Of a stretch of DNA of 12,407 nucleotides, positions 5,779 to 12,407 are shown in pieces (the stretch's first letter is position 1; each line of letters begins with the position of its first letter). The notes below the pieces were generated by a model. That model was not told where the DNA came from, ran no database searches, and worked only from the letters and a program-made list of their open reading frames with translations. Both the position numbers and the translations under genes were made by a program. Source of the DNA: Candidatus Pacearchaeota archaeon (lineage in GTDB: Archaea > Nanobdellota > Nanobdellia > Pacearchaeales > GW2011-AR1); contig JAPLXX010000052.1 in the NCBI GenBank assembly GCA_026395855.1, forward strand, positions 1 to 12,407. The letters are read 5' to 3'.

Positions 5779-6462
5779 CTACCCCCTTTCTAATGCCTTT
5801 TTTAGATGATCAGCTGCTTGATTTCTAACACCTTTTTTTCTCACCAAAAGTTCGCCTGCCTCAAGCATTAAAGGTGTAACTCCTCGAAGCCCTTTAATCA
5901 TTCCGGGGGTTAACATAGCTGTAAATGAGATGCTGTTAAGATAATCTTCAATAAATTTAACAGGCCCTGCAGTTGTCATCCAGTTTAAATCATCAAATCT
6001 TGACAAATCAACAGGCCTTGAATACCCCCTTGCTGTTTTTTCAGATTCAAAATTAAAATATGATTCAAAATAGCTTAAGGTAAGTTCTCTTAAACTTCTG
6101 TGTATTGGTTCTCTATAACCCATCCCGGTGTATTTTGACTGGGATATTGCCCCCCAATGATTCTTATTTTTAAACAAAGCAATTACATGATCGTGGTCAT
6201 TCACAGAAGATATATAAAAAATCATGGGCCTGCGTCCGTGAAATCTTAAGGCAGCTGCTGCAAAAATAGCCCCCTCGAGGCAATCAGCTGTTCTTTCAGC
6301 TAAAACTCTTCTCGGAGAAAAATAAGGCTCCCCATCCACACCAAGAGTATATTCCAAGCTGTCCAAAAAATCCTGAACTTTTGCAGGAGAATTTAATCTT
6401 AAAATAACTCTTTGTTCAGAAGGTAAAAATTGCTCCCTAACCTGTTTAACTGTTTTTAACAT
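5779..6462 (-). CDS. Transglutaminase-like (papain-fold) protein, candidate Cys-His protease or amidase
   Basis: 227 residues with a pattern typical of transglutaminase-like proteins. A helix carries the candidate nucleophile C61 (ERTADCLEGAIFAAAALRFHG). A strand carries the candidate histidine H92 (NDHDHVIALFKNKNHWGAIS). A conserved-looking tail follows: YREPIHRSLRELTLSYFESYF and KTARGYSRP. The usual third residue, an Asp after the His strand, is not obvious; S107 is near the expected place. From memory this resembles an uncharacterised family common in bacteria with the same LREL-SYF tail. No signal peptide, so it is probably cytoplasmic. The C-terminal quarter is helical (LTPGMIKGLRGVTPLMLEAGELL). 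Its own TATA-like box lies upstream. The fold call is moderately confident; the reaction and substrate are unknown. Confidence 0.7.
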   Translation of the reverse strand: MLKTVKQVREQFLPSEQRVILRLNSPAKVQDFLDSLEYTLGVDGEPYFSPRRVLAERTADCLEGAIFAAAALRFHGRRPMIFYISSVNDHDHVIALFKNKNHWGAISQSKYTGMGYREPIHRSLRELTLSYFESYFNFESEKTARGYSRPVDLSRFDDLNWMTTAGPVKFIEDYLNSISFTAMLTPGMIKGLRGVTPLMLEAGELLVRKKGVRNQAADHLKKALERG

Positions 6463-6480
6463 CTTATATTAAAATTAAAA

Positions 6481-6491
6481 TATCTTTTATC
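6481..6491 (-). promoter_or_regulatory. TATA-like box for the transglutaminase-like gene
   Basis: Minus-strand GATAAAAGATA is centred about 24 bases before the ATG (6460-6462). The surrounding DNA is almost entirely A/T, so other boxes in 6463-6510 are possible; the spacing is the main support. Confidence 0.35.
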
Positions 6492-6558
6492 ATTATTTAA
6501 AGATGATTATAAAAAATAAGAGAGTATAAAACCGCTTATTAGAATTTATCTATGCTAT

Positions 6559-6564
6559 AAAAAA
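6559..6564 (-). terminator. T6 run after the ThrRS gene
   Basis: Ten bases after the TAA of thrS the minus strand reads TTTTTT within a T-rich stretch. It could end the thrS transcript before the transglutaminase-like gene 111 bases on, which has its own TATA-like box. Confidence 0.35.
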
Positions 6565-6573
6565 TATTAAAAC

Positions 6574-8292
6574 TTATTTTCTATTCTCTATCTCTGTCTT
6601 TAAATCCCTGATAAAACCTTCAATCTTCATAGTTTTTATTTTGCTGTCTCCTCTTATTCTCACCGCAATTGTTTTGTCTTTTTCTTCTTTATCTCCTATA
6701 ACAATTATGTATGGTATTCTCATAATCTCTGCATTTTTTACTTTTGACCCGACAGTTGTGCTTTCAAAATCAGTATTTATTCTTAAATTAGGAATGTTTT
6801 CTCCTAATTGCTTAACTATTTTTTTGGCATATGGAATATTTCTGTCTGTAAAACTCAAAACTCCGATTTGAATTGGTGCAAGCCAGGTTGGAAGCCTGCC
6901 GTTAGTGTGCTCCAGCAAAATAGCTATGAATCTCTCAAGTGAGCCGTAAATAACACGATGAATAACTATTGGCGTTCTCTCTTTGTTATCCTTATCAACA
7001 TATTTTAATCCAAATCTCAATGGCATCTGCATGTCTAACTGAATAGTTCCCATTTGCCATTCTCTTCCCAGAGAATCTTCCATTAATATATCAATTTTTG
7101 GCCCGTAAAATGCGCCATCTCCTTTAAGAATAGAAAATTTTTTCCCTGACTGCTTAAGAATTTCTTTTAATTCTTTTTCAGCTTTGTCCCATAATTTAAC
7201 ATCTCCCATAAATTTCTCAGGCCTTGTTCCTAATCTAAAAAAGTATTTCATTCCAAATATTGAATAAAATTTATCACAGATTTTTATAATTTGATTATAT
7301 TCATCTTTAATCTGTTCTTCTGCAACAAAATTATGAGAATCATCTTGCTGAAAAGACCTAACTCTCAGCAATCCACCGAGTGTTCCTGATAATTCATATC
7401 TATGAAGTCTGTCTGTATCAGAAAGCCTTAAAGGCAATTCTTTATAGCTTCTGGGCTTTGAGCCAAAAATAACCATTGCATTAGGGCAGTTCATCGCCTT
7501 GACCCCATATTCCCCCTCATCTGTATTTGCTATAAACATGTGCTCTTTGTAATGTGCCCAGTGACCAGAGACTTTGTAAAGCGCACTTTTGTTAATAAGA
7601 GGAGTTATAGTTTCCTGATAGCCTAATTTTTGATGTTCTTCTCTCCAGAATTTTATCAACTCATTGTAAATTATTGTTCCGTTTGGCAGCCAGTATACCA
7701 TCCCTGGAGACGATTGATTCAGCAAAAACAACTCCATTTCCTGCCCGATTATTCTATGGTCATTATCTTTTAGCTTGGAAGTGTCAAGTTTTGACTGCTT
7801 TATCTCATGCAAAAAGTCTTGGGGGTTATATTCTTCAATTTCTTTTTTTTCTTTTTCATTTCCAGAGATTATTCCCGATTTTATTTCCCTTGACAGCTCA
7901 CTCAAAGGATGTCCTTTTACTTTAAGTTCAAATTCTTTGTAATATCCAAAAGGAGCACGAACAACCCTGAACTTTTTTTTCAGTTCTTTCTCGCCCTCTC
8001 TGAGAATTTCTTCAGCTATCTCTGGAGAAGCAAGATTGCTTGAAAGATGAGCATAAGGATAAAGAACAATTGTCTTAATTTTTACCTGCTTTGCAATATC
8101 TTCAACATTTTCAACAAGTTTTTTCACAGATTCCTTTACAACATCTCCTTTTTCAACAGCTGTAAGAACCACCAGAGATTCTGCAACTTTTTCCCCTTTT
8201 TTCTCTTTTTCAGACAGCTCAGCTACATTTTTTAGCGCCTTTTTCAGCGGCTTGAAATTGATGTAATCCACATGGAGACAGAGTATTTTCAT
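6574..8292 (-). CDS. thrS: Threonyl-tRNA synthetase, archaeal type with N-terminal editing domain
   Basis: This 572-residue enzyme attaches threonine to tRNA-Thr in the cytoplasm. Residues 1-135 form the archaeal editing domain, related to D-aminoacyl-tRNA deacylase, which removes mischarged serine: MKILCLHVDYI, YPYAHLSSNLA (78-88), APFGYYKEF (113-121) and KGHPLSELSR (126-135). The class II core follows: TPLINK, the zinc ligands C269 (AMNCPN), H320 (QDDSH) and H445 (VIHRVIYGS), motif 2 RVRSFQQDD (310-318), motif 3 GSLERF (450-455). The zinc-ligand spacings match those of the bacterial enzyme almost exactly. The anticodon-binding domain spans about 472-572. It is somewhat shorter than the ~620 residues usual in archaea, but no domain is missing. 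The ATG sits 24 bases after a TATA box. Confidence 0.97.
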   Translation of the reverse strand: MKILCLHVDYINFKPLKKALKNVAELSEKEKKGEKVAESLVVLTAVEKGDVVKESVKKLVENVEDIAKQVKIKTIVLYPYAHLSSNLASPEIAEEILREGEKELKKKFRVVRAPFGYYKEFELKVKGHPLSELSREIKSGIISGNEKEKKEIEEYNPQDFLHEIKQSKLDTSKLKDNDHRIIGQEMELFLLNQSSPGMVYWLPNGTIIYNELIKFWREEHQKLGYQETITPLINKSALYKVSGHWAHYKEHMFIANTDEGEYGVKAMNCPNAMVIFGSKPRSYKELPLRLSDTDRLHRYELSGTLGGLLRVRSFQQDDSHNFVAEEQIKDEYNQIIKICDKFYSIFGMKYFFRLGTRPEKFMGDVKLWDKAEKELKEILKQSGKKFSILKGDGAFYGPKIDILMEDSLGREWQMGTIQLDMQMPLRFGLKYVDKDNKERTPIVIHRVIYGSLERFIAILLEHTNGRLPTWLAPIQIGVLSFTDRNIPYAKKIVKQLGENIPNLRINTDFESTTVGSKVKNAEIMRIPYIIVIGDKEEKDKTIAVRIRGDSKIKTMKIEGFIRDLKTEIENRK

Positions 8293-8313
8293 GATAAAAA
8301 GAATGAATACAGG

Positions 8314-8319
8314 TTTAAA
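8314..8319 (-). promoter_or_regulatory. TATA box for thrS
   Basis: Minus-strand TTTAAA within TTTTTTAAACC, centred about 24 bases before the thrS ATG (8290-8292), predicting a leaderless transcript. Confidence 0.5.
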
Positions 8320-8376
8320 AAATTAGTCTTTCTGGCAAAAGAAAACGCTTCGTTACTCTTAAAATATATTAGAAAA

Positions 8377-8386
8377 GTTTAAAAAC
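8377..8386 (+). promoter_or_regulatory. Candidate TATA box for the lytic-transglycosylase-like gene
   Basis: GTTTAAAAAC is the best TATA match in the 175-base region between thrS and this gene. It would start transcription near 8407, giving a leader of about 60 bases without a Shine-Dalgarno. A weaker ATTAAAC at about 8441-8447 has the leaderless spacing seen elsewhere, so which one is used is open. Confidence 0.35.
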
Positions 8387-8467
8387 ATCTTTATCGGTAA
8401 AATTCCTCCAGTCAAAAAATTTAGAGCAAGTTTAAGCACAATTAAACGAAATTCTGATTTATTAAAA

Positions 8468-9133
8468 ATGAAAACAAGAACAGTAAGAACCGGATTGGCA
8501 GGATTGTTTATCACACTTGGAAGTATGATTCCAAACAAATCTGTACTTGGAAAGATTATTTCAATCGAACCCAGAAACACTATTTGCTGCACCGAACCAA
8601 TTAACTATTCTTCTCCTGTTGAAGTTTCACATCCAAATTCTAATAATTTCTTTAGCGCTTTAGCAACAAAAAACATAAGAGATTTGACTTCAGAAGAAAG
8701 GGCAAAGATAAATTCAAGAGTTAGTATAAGAGAGTCTTCTGGAAGAGCCAATGCTGTAAGCCGGGTAATAAGAAATAGAATAGCAAACGGAAGAACTATA
8801 GTTGACACAACATACTCCCTGGGAGAAAATCAGATTAATATAGGCTCCCACGGCGCTTTGGCAGATTATAATCAAACCAACAGAAGACAGTTTAGAGAAG
8901 ATGATATGCTAAATCCTAGAAAAAATAGAATGGTTAGAGACTGGTATTTTAGAAGAATTTCACATATATTGAATTCCCACGGAATTGAAGCAACAGTTGC
9001 AAATGTTCTGGCAAGCTATAATGCGGGACCCGGAAGATTTATGGCAGCCGGTGGAGACGCAATAAGAGATTTTAAAAAATTACCAAAAATAACACAGGAC
9101 TACATTCAGAATATAACAAGGGAGCAGAATTAA
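8468..9133 (+). CDS. Secreted lytic transglycosylase-like protein (SLT/GH23-type domain)
   Basis: 221 residues. The N-terminus looks like a signal sequence: basic MKTRTVR, then hydrophobic GLAGLFITLGSMI. After a ~50-residue linker comes a lysozyme-like domain (about 75-217) with the ordered marks of soluble lytic transglycosylases: the catalytic-Glu motif RESSG (E89), ANAVS, YSLGENQIN (117-124) where the family has S-x-G-L-M-Q-I-N, a LNP-x-x-N motif (148-153), VLASYNAGPGR (180-190) and KLPKITQDYI (204-213). Such enzymes cleave the MurNAc-GlcNAc bond of peptidoglycan. The change of the usual LM to EN in the Q-I-N loop is unusual. Most archaea lack peptidoglycan, so a target in another cell or a different glycan is likely. 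No start codon lies upstream in frame; its stop overlaps that of trpS (TTAA, 9130-9133). Confidence 0.85.
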   Translation: MKTRTVRTGLAGLFITLGSMIPNKSVLGKIISIEPRNTICCTEPINYSSPVEVSHPNSNNFFSALATKNIRDLTSEERAKINSRVSIRESSGRANAVSRVIRNRIANGRTIVDTTYSLGENQINIGSHGALADYNQTNRRQFREDDMLNPRKNRMVRDWYFRRISHILNSHGIEATVANVLASYNAGPGRFMAAGGDAIRDFKKLPKITQDYIQNITREQN

Positions 9134-10191
9134 TTTTTTAGAATGCTCTTGTCCAGTTCTTTTAGATTGATTTTCTTAAGTTTTTCCTGAAAATCTTTGG
9201 TGAATTTTATAAGTTCTTCAGCAAGCTTTTGCTTCACATCTTTTGTGAGTATTTTTCCTGATTTATAATTTTCAGTAAGCTTTTTCCCTTCTTTTTCATC
9301 AAGAAAGAGTCTTGTCAAATAAATGCAGGAGATGTCTATATCTGGATTTGCGCCATATTTTTTTTGTTCTTCTGCGGTATCTCTTCCCCCGGAAAATGCC
9401 TTATTCACTTTCTTTTTTATTTCTTCTGGAGAATCTGTGAAAAATATTGCATTATTTTTTGATTTTGACATTTTCTCGCCATCAATACCCGGAAGAAAGA
9501 AAATATGGAGAATGCTTGGAAGAGTATAGCCTTCTCTTCTTGCAATATCTCTTGAAATTCTTATATGGGCATCTTCATCCGGTCCTATAGGAACTAAAAC
9601 ATTTTTTATTCCAAATTTTTCCTGGGGAAATAATATATGCGCTGCTTGAACAGCAGGATAAAAGTGCAGTCCGATATTTTCTTCATTTGTATATCCATAA
9701 GTTGCTTTAATTTCAGAAAGATTAATTTTTTTTGAAAGTTTTATAGCTAAATTATATATGTTAGTATAAATCTGGTCAATTATAAAATATGTTTTTTTAG
9801 GGTCGAATCCGTAAGCCAATAGCTCTTTTGCCAACTCCAAAGAATATTTTAAAGCCTCTTCTTGGTTTTTGACTTTTCCGGCAACATAACTTTCATCATC
9901 AGATATTGGGATAAATACGGGAATTCCGTATTTTTTCTGGAAAAACAGGTTTGTATCAAAAACAGGCTTGTGCCCAAGGTGTATTGTGCCAGAGGCATTG
10001 AACCCGGAAACAATTGCACATTTCTCGCCTTTTTTTAAGGCTGAAAAAAACCTGTCAAAACCCCTATGGGAATAAATAAGCCTTTTCTTAAATGTGTAAA
10101 AATCAGGAATTTCCTTAAGATTTGACACAGCTACCGCTCCGAATTTCTCTACAAGCCTTTTATTATCTTCTTCAAGTTTTTTTAAGTCCAT
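9130..10191 (-). CDS. trpS: Tryptophanyl-tRNA synthetase, archaeal/eukaryotic type
   Basis: 353-residue class I synthetase that charges tRNA-Trp. The nucleotide-binding signature is ASGTIHLGH (66-74, HIGH motif) and the second signature is KMSKS (240-244). Between them lie PISDDESYV, the Tyr-rich stretch NIGLHFYPAVQAAHIL and PIGPDEDAHIRISRDIA. The stretch KAFSGGRDTAEEQKKYGANPDIDI (264-287) separates TrpRS of the archaeal/eukaryotic kind from TyrRS. The C-terminal ~65 residues are a Lys-rich helical domain. There is no extra N-terminal WHEP-type domain, and the length is normal for archaea. A TATA box sits about 27 bases before the ATG. It converges on the transglycosylase-like gene with a 4-base overlap. 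Confidence 0.96.
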   Translation of the reverse strand: MDLKKLEEDNKRLVEKFGAVAVSNLKEIPDFYTFKKRLIYSHRGFDRFFSALKKGEKCAIVSGFNASGTIHLGHKPVFDTNLFFQKKYGIPVFIPISDDESYVAGKVKNQEEALKYSLELAKELLAYGFDPKKTYFIIDQIYTNIYNLAIKLSKKINLSEIKATYGYTNEENIGLHFYPAVQAAHILFPQEKFGIKNVLVPIGPDEDAHIRISRDIARREGYTLPSILHIFFLPGIDGEKMSKSKNNAIFFTDSPEEIKKKVNKAFSGGRDTAEEQKKYGANPDIDISCIYLTRLFLDEKEGKKLTENYKSGKILTKDVKQKLAEELIKFTKDFQEKLKKINLKELDKSILKN

Positions 10192-10213
10192 TTTCTATCA
10201 AAGCACGCCCAAC

Positions 10214-10223
10214 TTTTAAATAT
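10214..10223 (-). promoter_or_regulatory. TATA box for trpS
   Basis: Minus-strand ATATTTAAAA is centred about 27 bases before the trpS ATG (10189-10191). It lies back to back with the promoter of the plus-strand receptor-like gene in a 91-base intergenic region. Confidence 0.5.
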
Positions 10224-10253
10224 ATCTAACATAATCAATAATTTTCATATAAA

Positions 10254-10263
10254 TTTATAAATA
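10254..10263 (+). promoter_or_regulatory. TATA box for the receptor-like gene
   Basis: TTTATAAATA is centred about 24 bases before the ATG at 10283, close to the archaeal consensus. It implies a leaderless mRNA and supports the chosen start, which gives a complete signal peptide. Confidence 0.6.
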
Positions 10264-10282
10264 TCTCATTACTTTAAAAAAC

Positions 10283-12286
10283 ATGGAATATAAAAGAGGA
10301 TTTATTGGCATAGTTCTGCTGGTAATGCTCTTTGTTCTTCCTTTAATTTCTGCAGAAATTATAGTTGATTCGCAGCCCGCAGCTGTTTATAACTTGGGAG
10401 ATATTGTAACAGTCCCAATAACAATAAAATCAGCTGCAGATATCGCGGGAAATTTCCAGATGGATTTAATTTGCGAGGGCAAGCAGCTAAATTTCTATAA
10501 AAATGGAATAAGTCTTTCTTCAGGAGAAGAGAAAAAAATTGAATCATCCCTTATTCTGTCAAAAGCAATTATTGGGAACTTGAAAGGAACCTGCAGGATA
10601 AAAGCGCTCATTGGAACCCAATATTCCCTTACAAATGATTTTGAAATTTCAAGCTCAATAACTATCCGGGGCAATCTTTCAAAAACAGACTTCAATCCAG
10701 AGGAAAATATTCTGATTAAGGGAGAAGCTGTCAAAAAAACAGGAAATTCTGTTAATGGATTTATAGAATTAAGTGTTCTTAATGGCAATTCAACTGTTTT
10801 AACTCAAAGAGGAACAGTAAACAACGGCTTCTTTTCAGTAAACATAACACTTCCAAAAGACATAAAGGCGGGAAACTATCTTCTCAGGCTTAAAGCTAAT
10901 GAAGAAGATTTGTCAGGAGATACCACTAATATCGGCTCTCTGGATCAGGGAATCTATGTAAATCAGGTTCCTACCAGTTTGGAAATTATTTTTGAAAATT
11001 CAAGCATAGAGCCAGGAACAAACCTGAAAGTAAAGGCAATGCTGTATGATCAAACAGGAATCAAAATAGATTCTCTGGCATTTTTAACAATAAAAAAGGA
11101 GAATAATAAAATTCAGGATCAGATTGAACTTTCTACAGAAGAATTTAGAGAATTTCCGGTGGAATATAACGAGGCACCAGCTGTTTGGAAAGTTGTTGCT
11201 GCTTCAAACAAGCTGACATCAGAAGCAACATTTAAAATTCTTGAAAAAGAAAATGTCAGTATTGAAATTATCAACAAAACTGTCTTAATAACAAACACCG
11301 GAAATGTTCCGTACAATAAAACAGTTCTGGTGAAAATAGGGGGCGAAACAATAACCATTGATGTATATCTAAAAGTTGATCAAAGCCAGAAATGGGTTTT
11401 AACAGCACCTGACGGGAAATATGATGTTCAGGTAATCAACGAAGGAAAAATCACAGGAGCAAGCATAGCTCTGACAGGAGAAACAGTGGATGTAAAAAAA
11501 ATTTCTGCAAATCTTGGAAACCTTGTGAAATTCCCCGTGGTGTGGATATTTGTCCTCCTAATTCTTGGGTTTGTTGCTTTCATCTTTTTCAAAAAAGGCT
11601 ACCAAAAAAGCTTTATAGGATATATAAGTCCTAATTCCCAGAAGAGAGGTCAGGAAAAATCAATGGAAATTCATACAGTTAATCCAAAAAGCGCAAGAGC
11701 AGAACTGGAGCTATCTATTAAGGGTGATAAGCAGGAAGTAAGCATGATAACTCTTAAGATAAAGAATATTCTTTCCCTGAAAAATTCAAAAGAAAGCGGA
11801 GCTCAGGAAATTTTGGAAAAAATAAAGCAGATAGCAGAAGACCAGAAAGCGGCAACTTATAAAAATGATGACTCTATCTTTTTCATTTTTGCCCCTGCAA
11901 GAACAAAAACTTTCAAAAATGAATTCACTGCATTGAAAGTTGCACAAAAGATAAAAGAAGCACTCACAGAGCAGAACAAGCTCTTCAAGCAAAAGATAGA
12001 CTTTGGAATTTCCCTCAATTCCGGGGAGATAATTGCAAAGCAGGAGCCCGATTGCTTCAAGTTCATGGGAATGGGAAATCTGATGATGCTGTCCAAAAAA
12101 ACAGCAGCCATTGCGGAAAATGATATCTTGATGACAGAAAAAATAACAGAAAAAGTGAGAACAAGCGTAAAAACAGAAAGAGTAAGCAAAGGCGGCGTTG
12201 ATGCTTATTTAATAAAAGAAATAAAAAATCCTGAAGATCATCAGAAATTCCTGAAAGGATTTATGAAAAGAATGGAAAAAGATTAA
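10283..12286 (+). CDS. Receptor-like membrane protein: Ig-like ectodomain, one TM span, degenerate class III cyclase-like domain
   Basis: 667 residues. A signal peptide (1-24, ending PLISA) leads into an ectodomain (25-410) of several beta-sandwich-like units. These include a C63/C104 pair that may form a disulfide and a macroglobulin- or transthyretin-like unit (about 131-210, from NLSKTDFNPEENI). One span follows (about 416-436), then a basic stop-transfer stretch. The cytoplasmic part (about 485-647) follows the class III nucleotide cyclase pattern: YKNDDSIFFIF (526-536) for FxGDGxxxxF, a helix ALKVAQKIKEAL, DFGISLNSGEI (573-583) for xxGIxxxTGEV, then FMGMGNLMML, ILMTEKITEKV and DAYLIKEI. 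The first metal Asp seems replaced by K492 and the transition-state Asn by M602; K606 stands for the Arg; D529 may remain. It is therefore probably a non-catalytic sensor or scaffold. The architecture is secure, homology likely, the ligand unknown. Confidence 0.8.
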   Translation: MEYKRGFIGIVLLVMLFVLPLISAEIIVDSQPAAVYNLGDIVTVPITIKSAADIAGNFQMDLICEGKQLNFYKNGISLSSGEEKKIESSLILSKAIIGNLKGTCRIKALIGTQYSLTNDFEISSSITIRGNLSKTDFNPEENILIKGEAVKKTGNSVNGFIELSVLNGNSTVLTQRGTVNNGFFSVNITLPKDIKAGNYLLRLKANEEDLSGDTTNIGSLDQGIYVNQVPTSLEIIFENSSIEPGTNLKVKAMLYDQTGIKIDSLAFLTIKKENNKIQDQIELSTEEFREFPVEYNEAPAVWKVVAASNKLTSEATFKILEKENVSIEIINKTVLITNTGNVPYNKTVLVKIGGETITIDVYLKVDQSQKWVLTAPDGKYDVQVINEGKITGASIALTGETVDVKKISANLGNLVKFPVVWIFVLLILGFVAFIFFKKGYQKSFIGYISPNSQKRGQEKSMEIHTVNPKSARAELELSIKGDKQEVSMITLKIKNILSLKNSKESGAQEILEKIKQIAEDQKAATYKNDDSIFFIFAPARTKTFKNEFTALKVAQKIKEALTEQNKLFKQKIDFGISLNSGEIIAKQEPDCFKFMGMGNLMMLSKKTAAIAENDILMTEKITEKVRTSVKTERVSKGGVDAYLIKEIKNPEDHQKFLKGFMKRMEKD

Positions 12287-12407
12287 TAAAATATTTAAGT
12301 AAAATAGTCTTGACATTCATCTTATTTTTATAATAAAAGATATTCTTATATAACAAATGTTCTGAAGTTACCTGAGCAAATAAAGGTTTTTCAGATGAAA
12401 TAAAAAC
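12287..12407. other. Intergenic end of window with possible promoter
   Basis: 121 bases after the receptor-like gene without a supported gene. A T5 run at about 12325-12329 could end that transcript, and CTTATATAAC (12345-12354) is a good TATA candidate for a plus-strand gene beginning near or beyond the window edge. The ATGs at 12357 and 12395 hit stops within three codons. Confidence 0.35.

Noticed and set aside
8363..8467. In-frame extension of the transglycosylase-like protein upstream of 8468
   Set aside because: The frame is open and reads protein-like, but contains no ATG, GTG or TTG, and starting at 8468 places the signal sequence at the N-terminus as expected.
9800..9810. GGGTCGAATCC, which matches a tRNA B-box/T-loop
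   Set aside because: It lies inside the TrpRS coding sequence and is flanked by a T8 run; no acceptor stem, anticodon arm or D-arm can be formed around it.
11786..12189. Two overlapping minus-strand ORFs under the cyclase-like domain
   Set aside because: Antisense shadows of a domain with recognisable motifs; no TATA box, and Cys/Phe/Leu-rich composition.

Overview
The window looks like chromosomal DNA of an A+T-rich, compact archaeon, most likely a DPANN lineage (Woesearchaeota/Pacearchaeota type; the lineage is my inference). The archaeal signs are a threonyl-tRNA synthetase with the archaeal N-terminal editing domain, a tryptophanyl-tRNA synthetase of archaeal/eukaryotic type, an archaeal-type Elp3, and a surface protein with a PGF-pre-PGF domain. 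Most start codons also have a TATA-like box centred 24-27 nt upstream, the layout expected for leaderless transcripts. No rRNA, tRNA, CRISPR array or insertion sequence was seen.

Layout. 1-2000 (+): the 3' part of a large secreted beta-helix protein with a Thr/Gly linker, a PGF-pre-PGF domain and a C-terminal membrane anchor. 2067-2683 (+): two small unrecognised genes, each with its own TATA box. 2686-4038 (-) and 4132-4749 (+): a divergent pair, an Elp3-type radical SAM/acetyltransferase and a Trm9-like methyltransferase, which together could make a carboxymethyl-type modification of the tRNA wobble uridine and methylate it. 4795-5136 (+): a small unknown gene overlapping tail-to-tail with an unknown gene at 5093-5722 (-). 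5779-6462 (-): a transglutaminase-fold protein with candidate Cys and His. 6574-8292 (-): ThrRS. 8468-9133 (+): a putatively secreted lytic-transglycosylase (SLT/GH23-like) protein, whose stop codon overlaps that of TrpRS (9130-10191, -). 10283-12286 (+): a receptor-shaped protein with a signal peptide, Ig-like ectodomain, one membrane span and a cytoplasmic domain resembling a degenerate class III nucleotide cyclase.

Two themes stand out. One is translation: ThrRS, TrpRS, Elp3 and a Trm9-like enzyme. The other is the cell surface: an anchored beta-helix protein, a peptidoglycan-hydrolase-like protein in an organism not expected to have peptidoglycan, and a membrane receptor-like protein with a cyclase-like pseudoenzyme domain. 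The strongest leads are the Elp3/Trm9 pair, the transglycosylase and the cyclase-like receptor. All functional calls rest on reading motifs by eye, without a database search.
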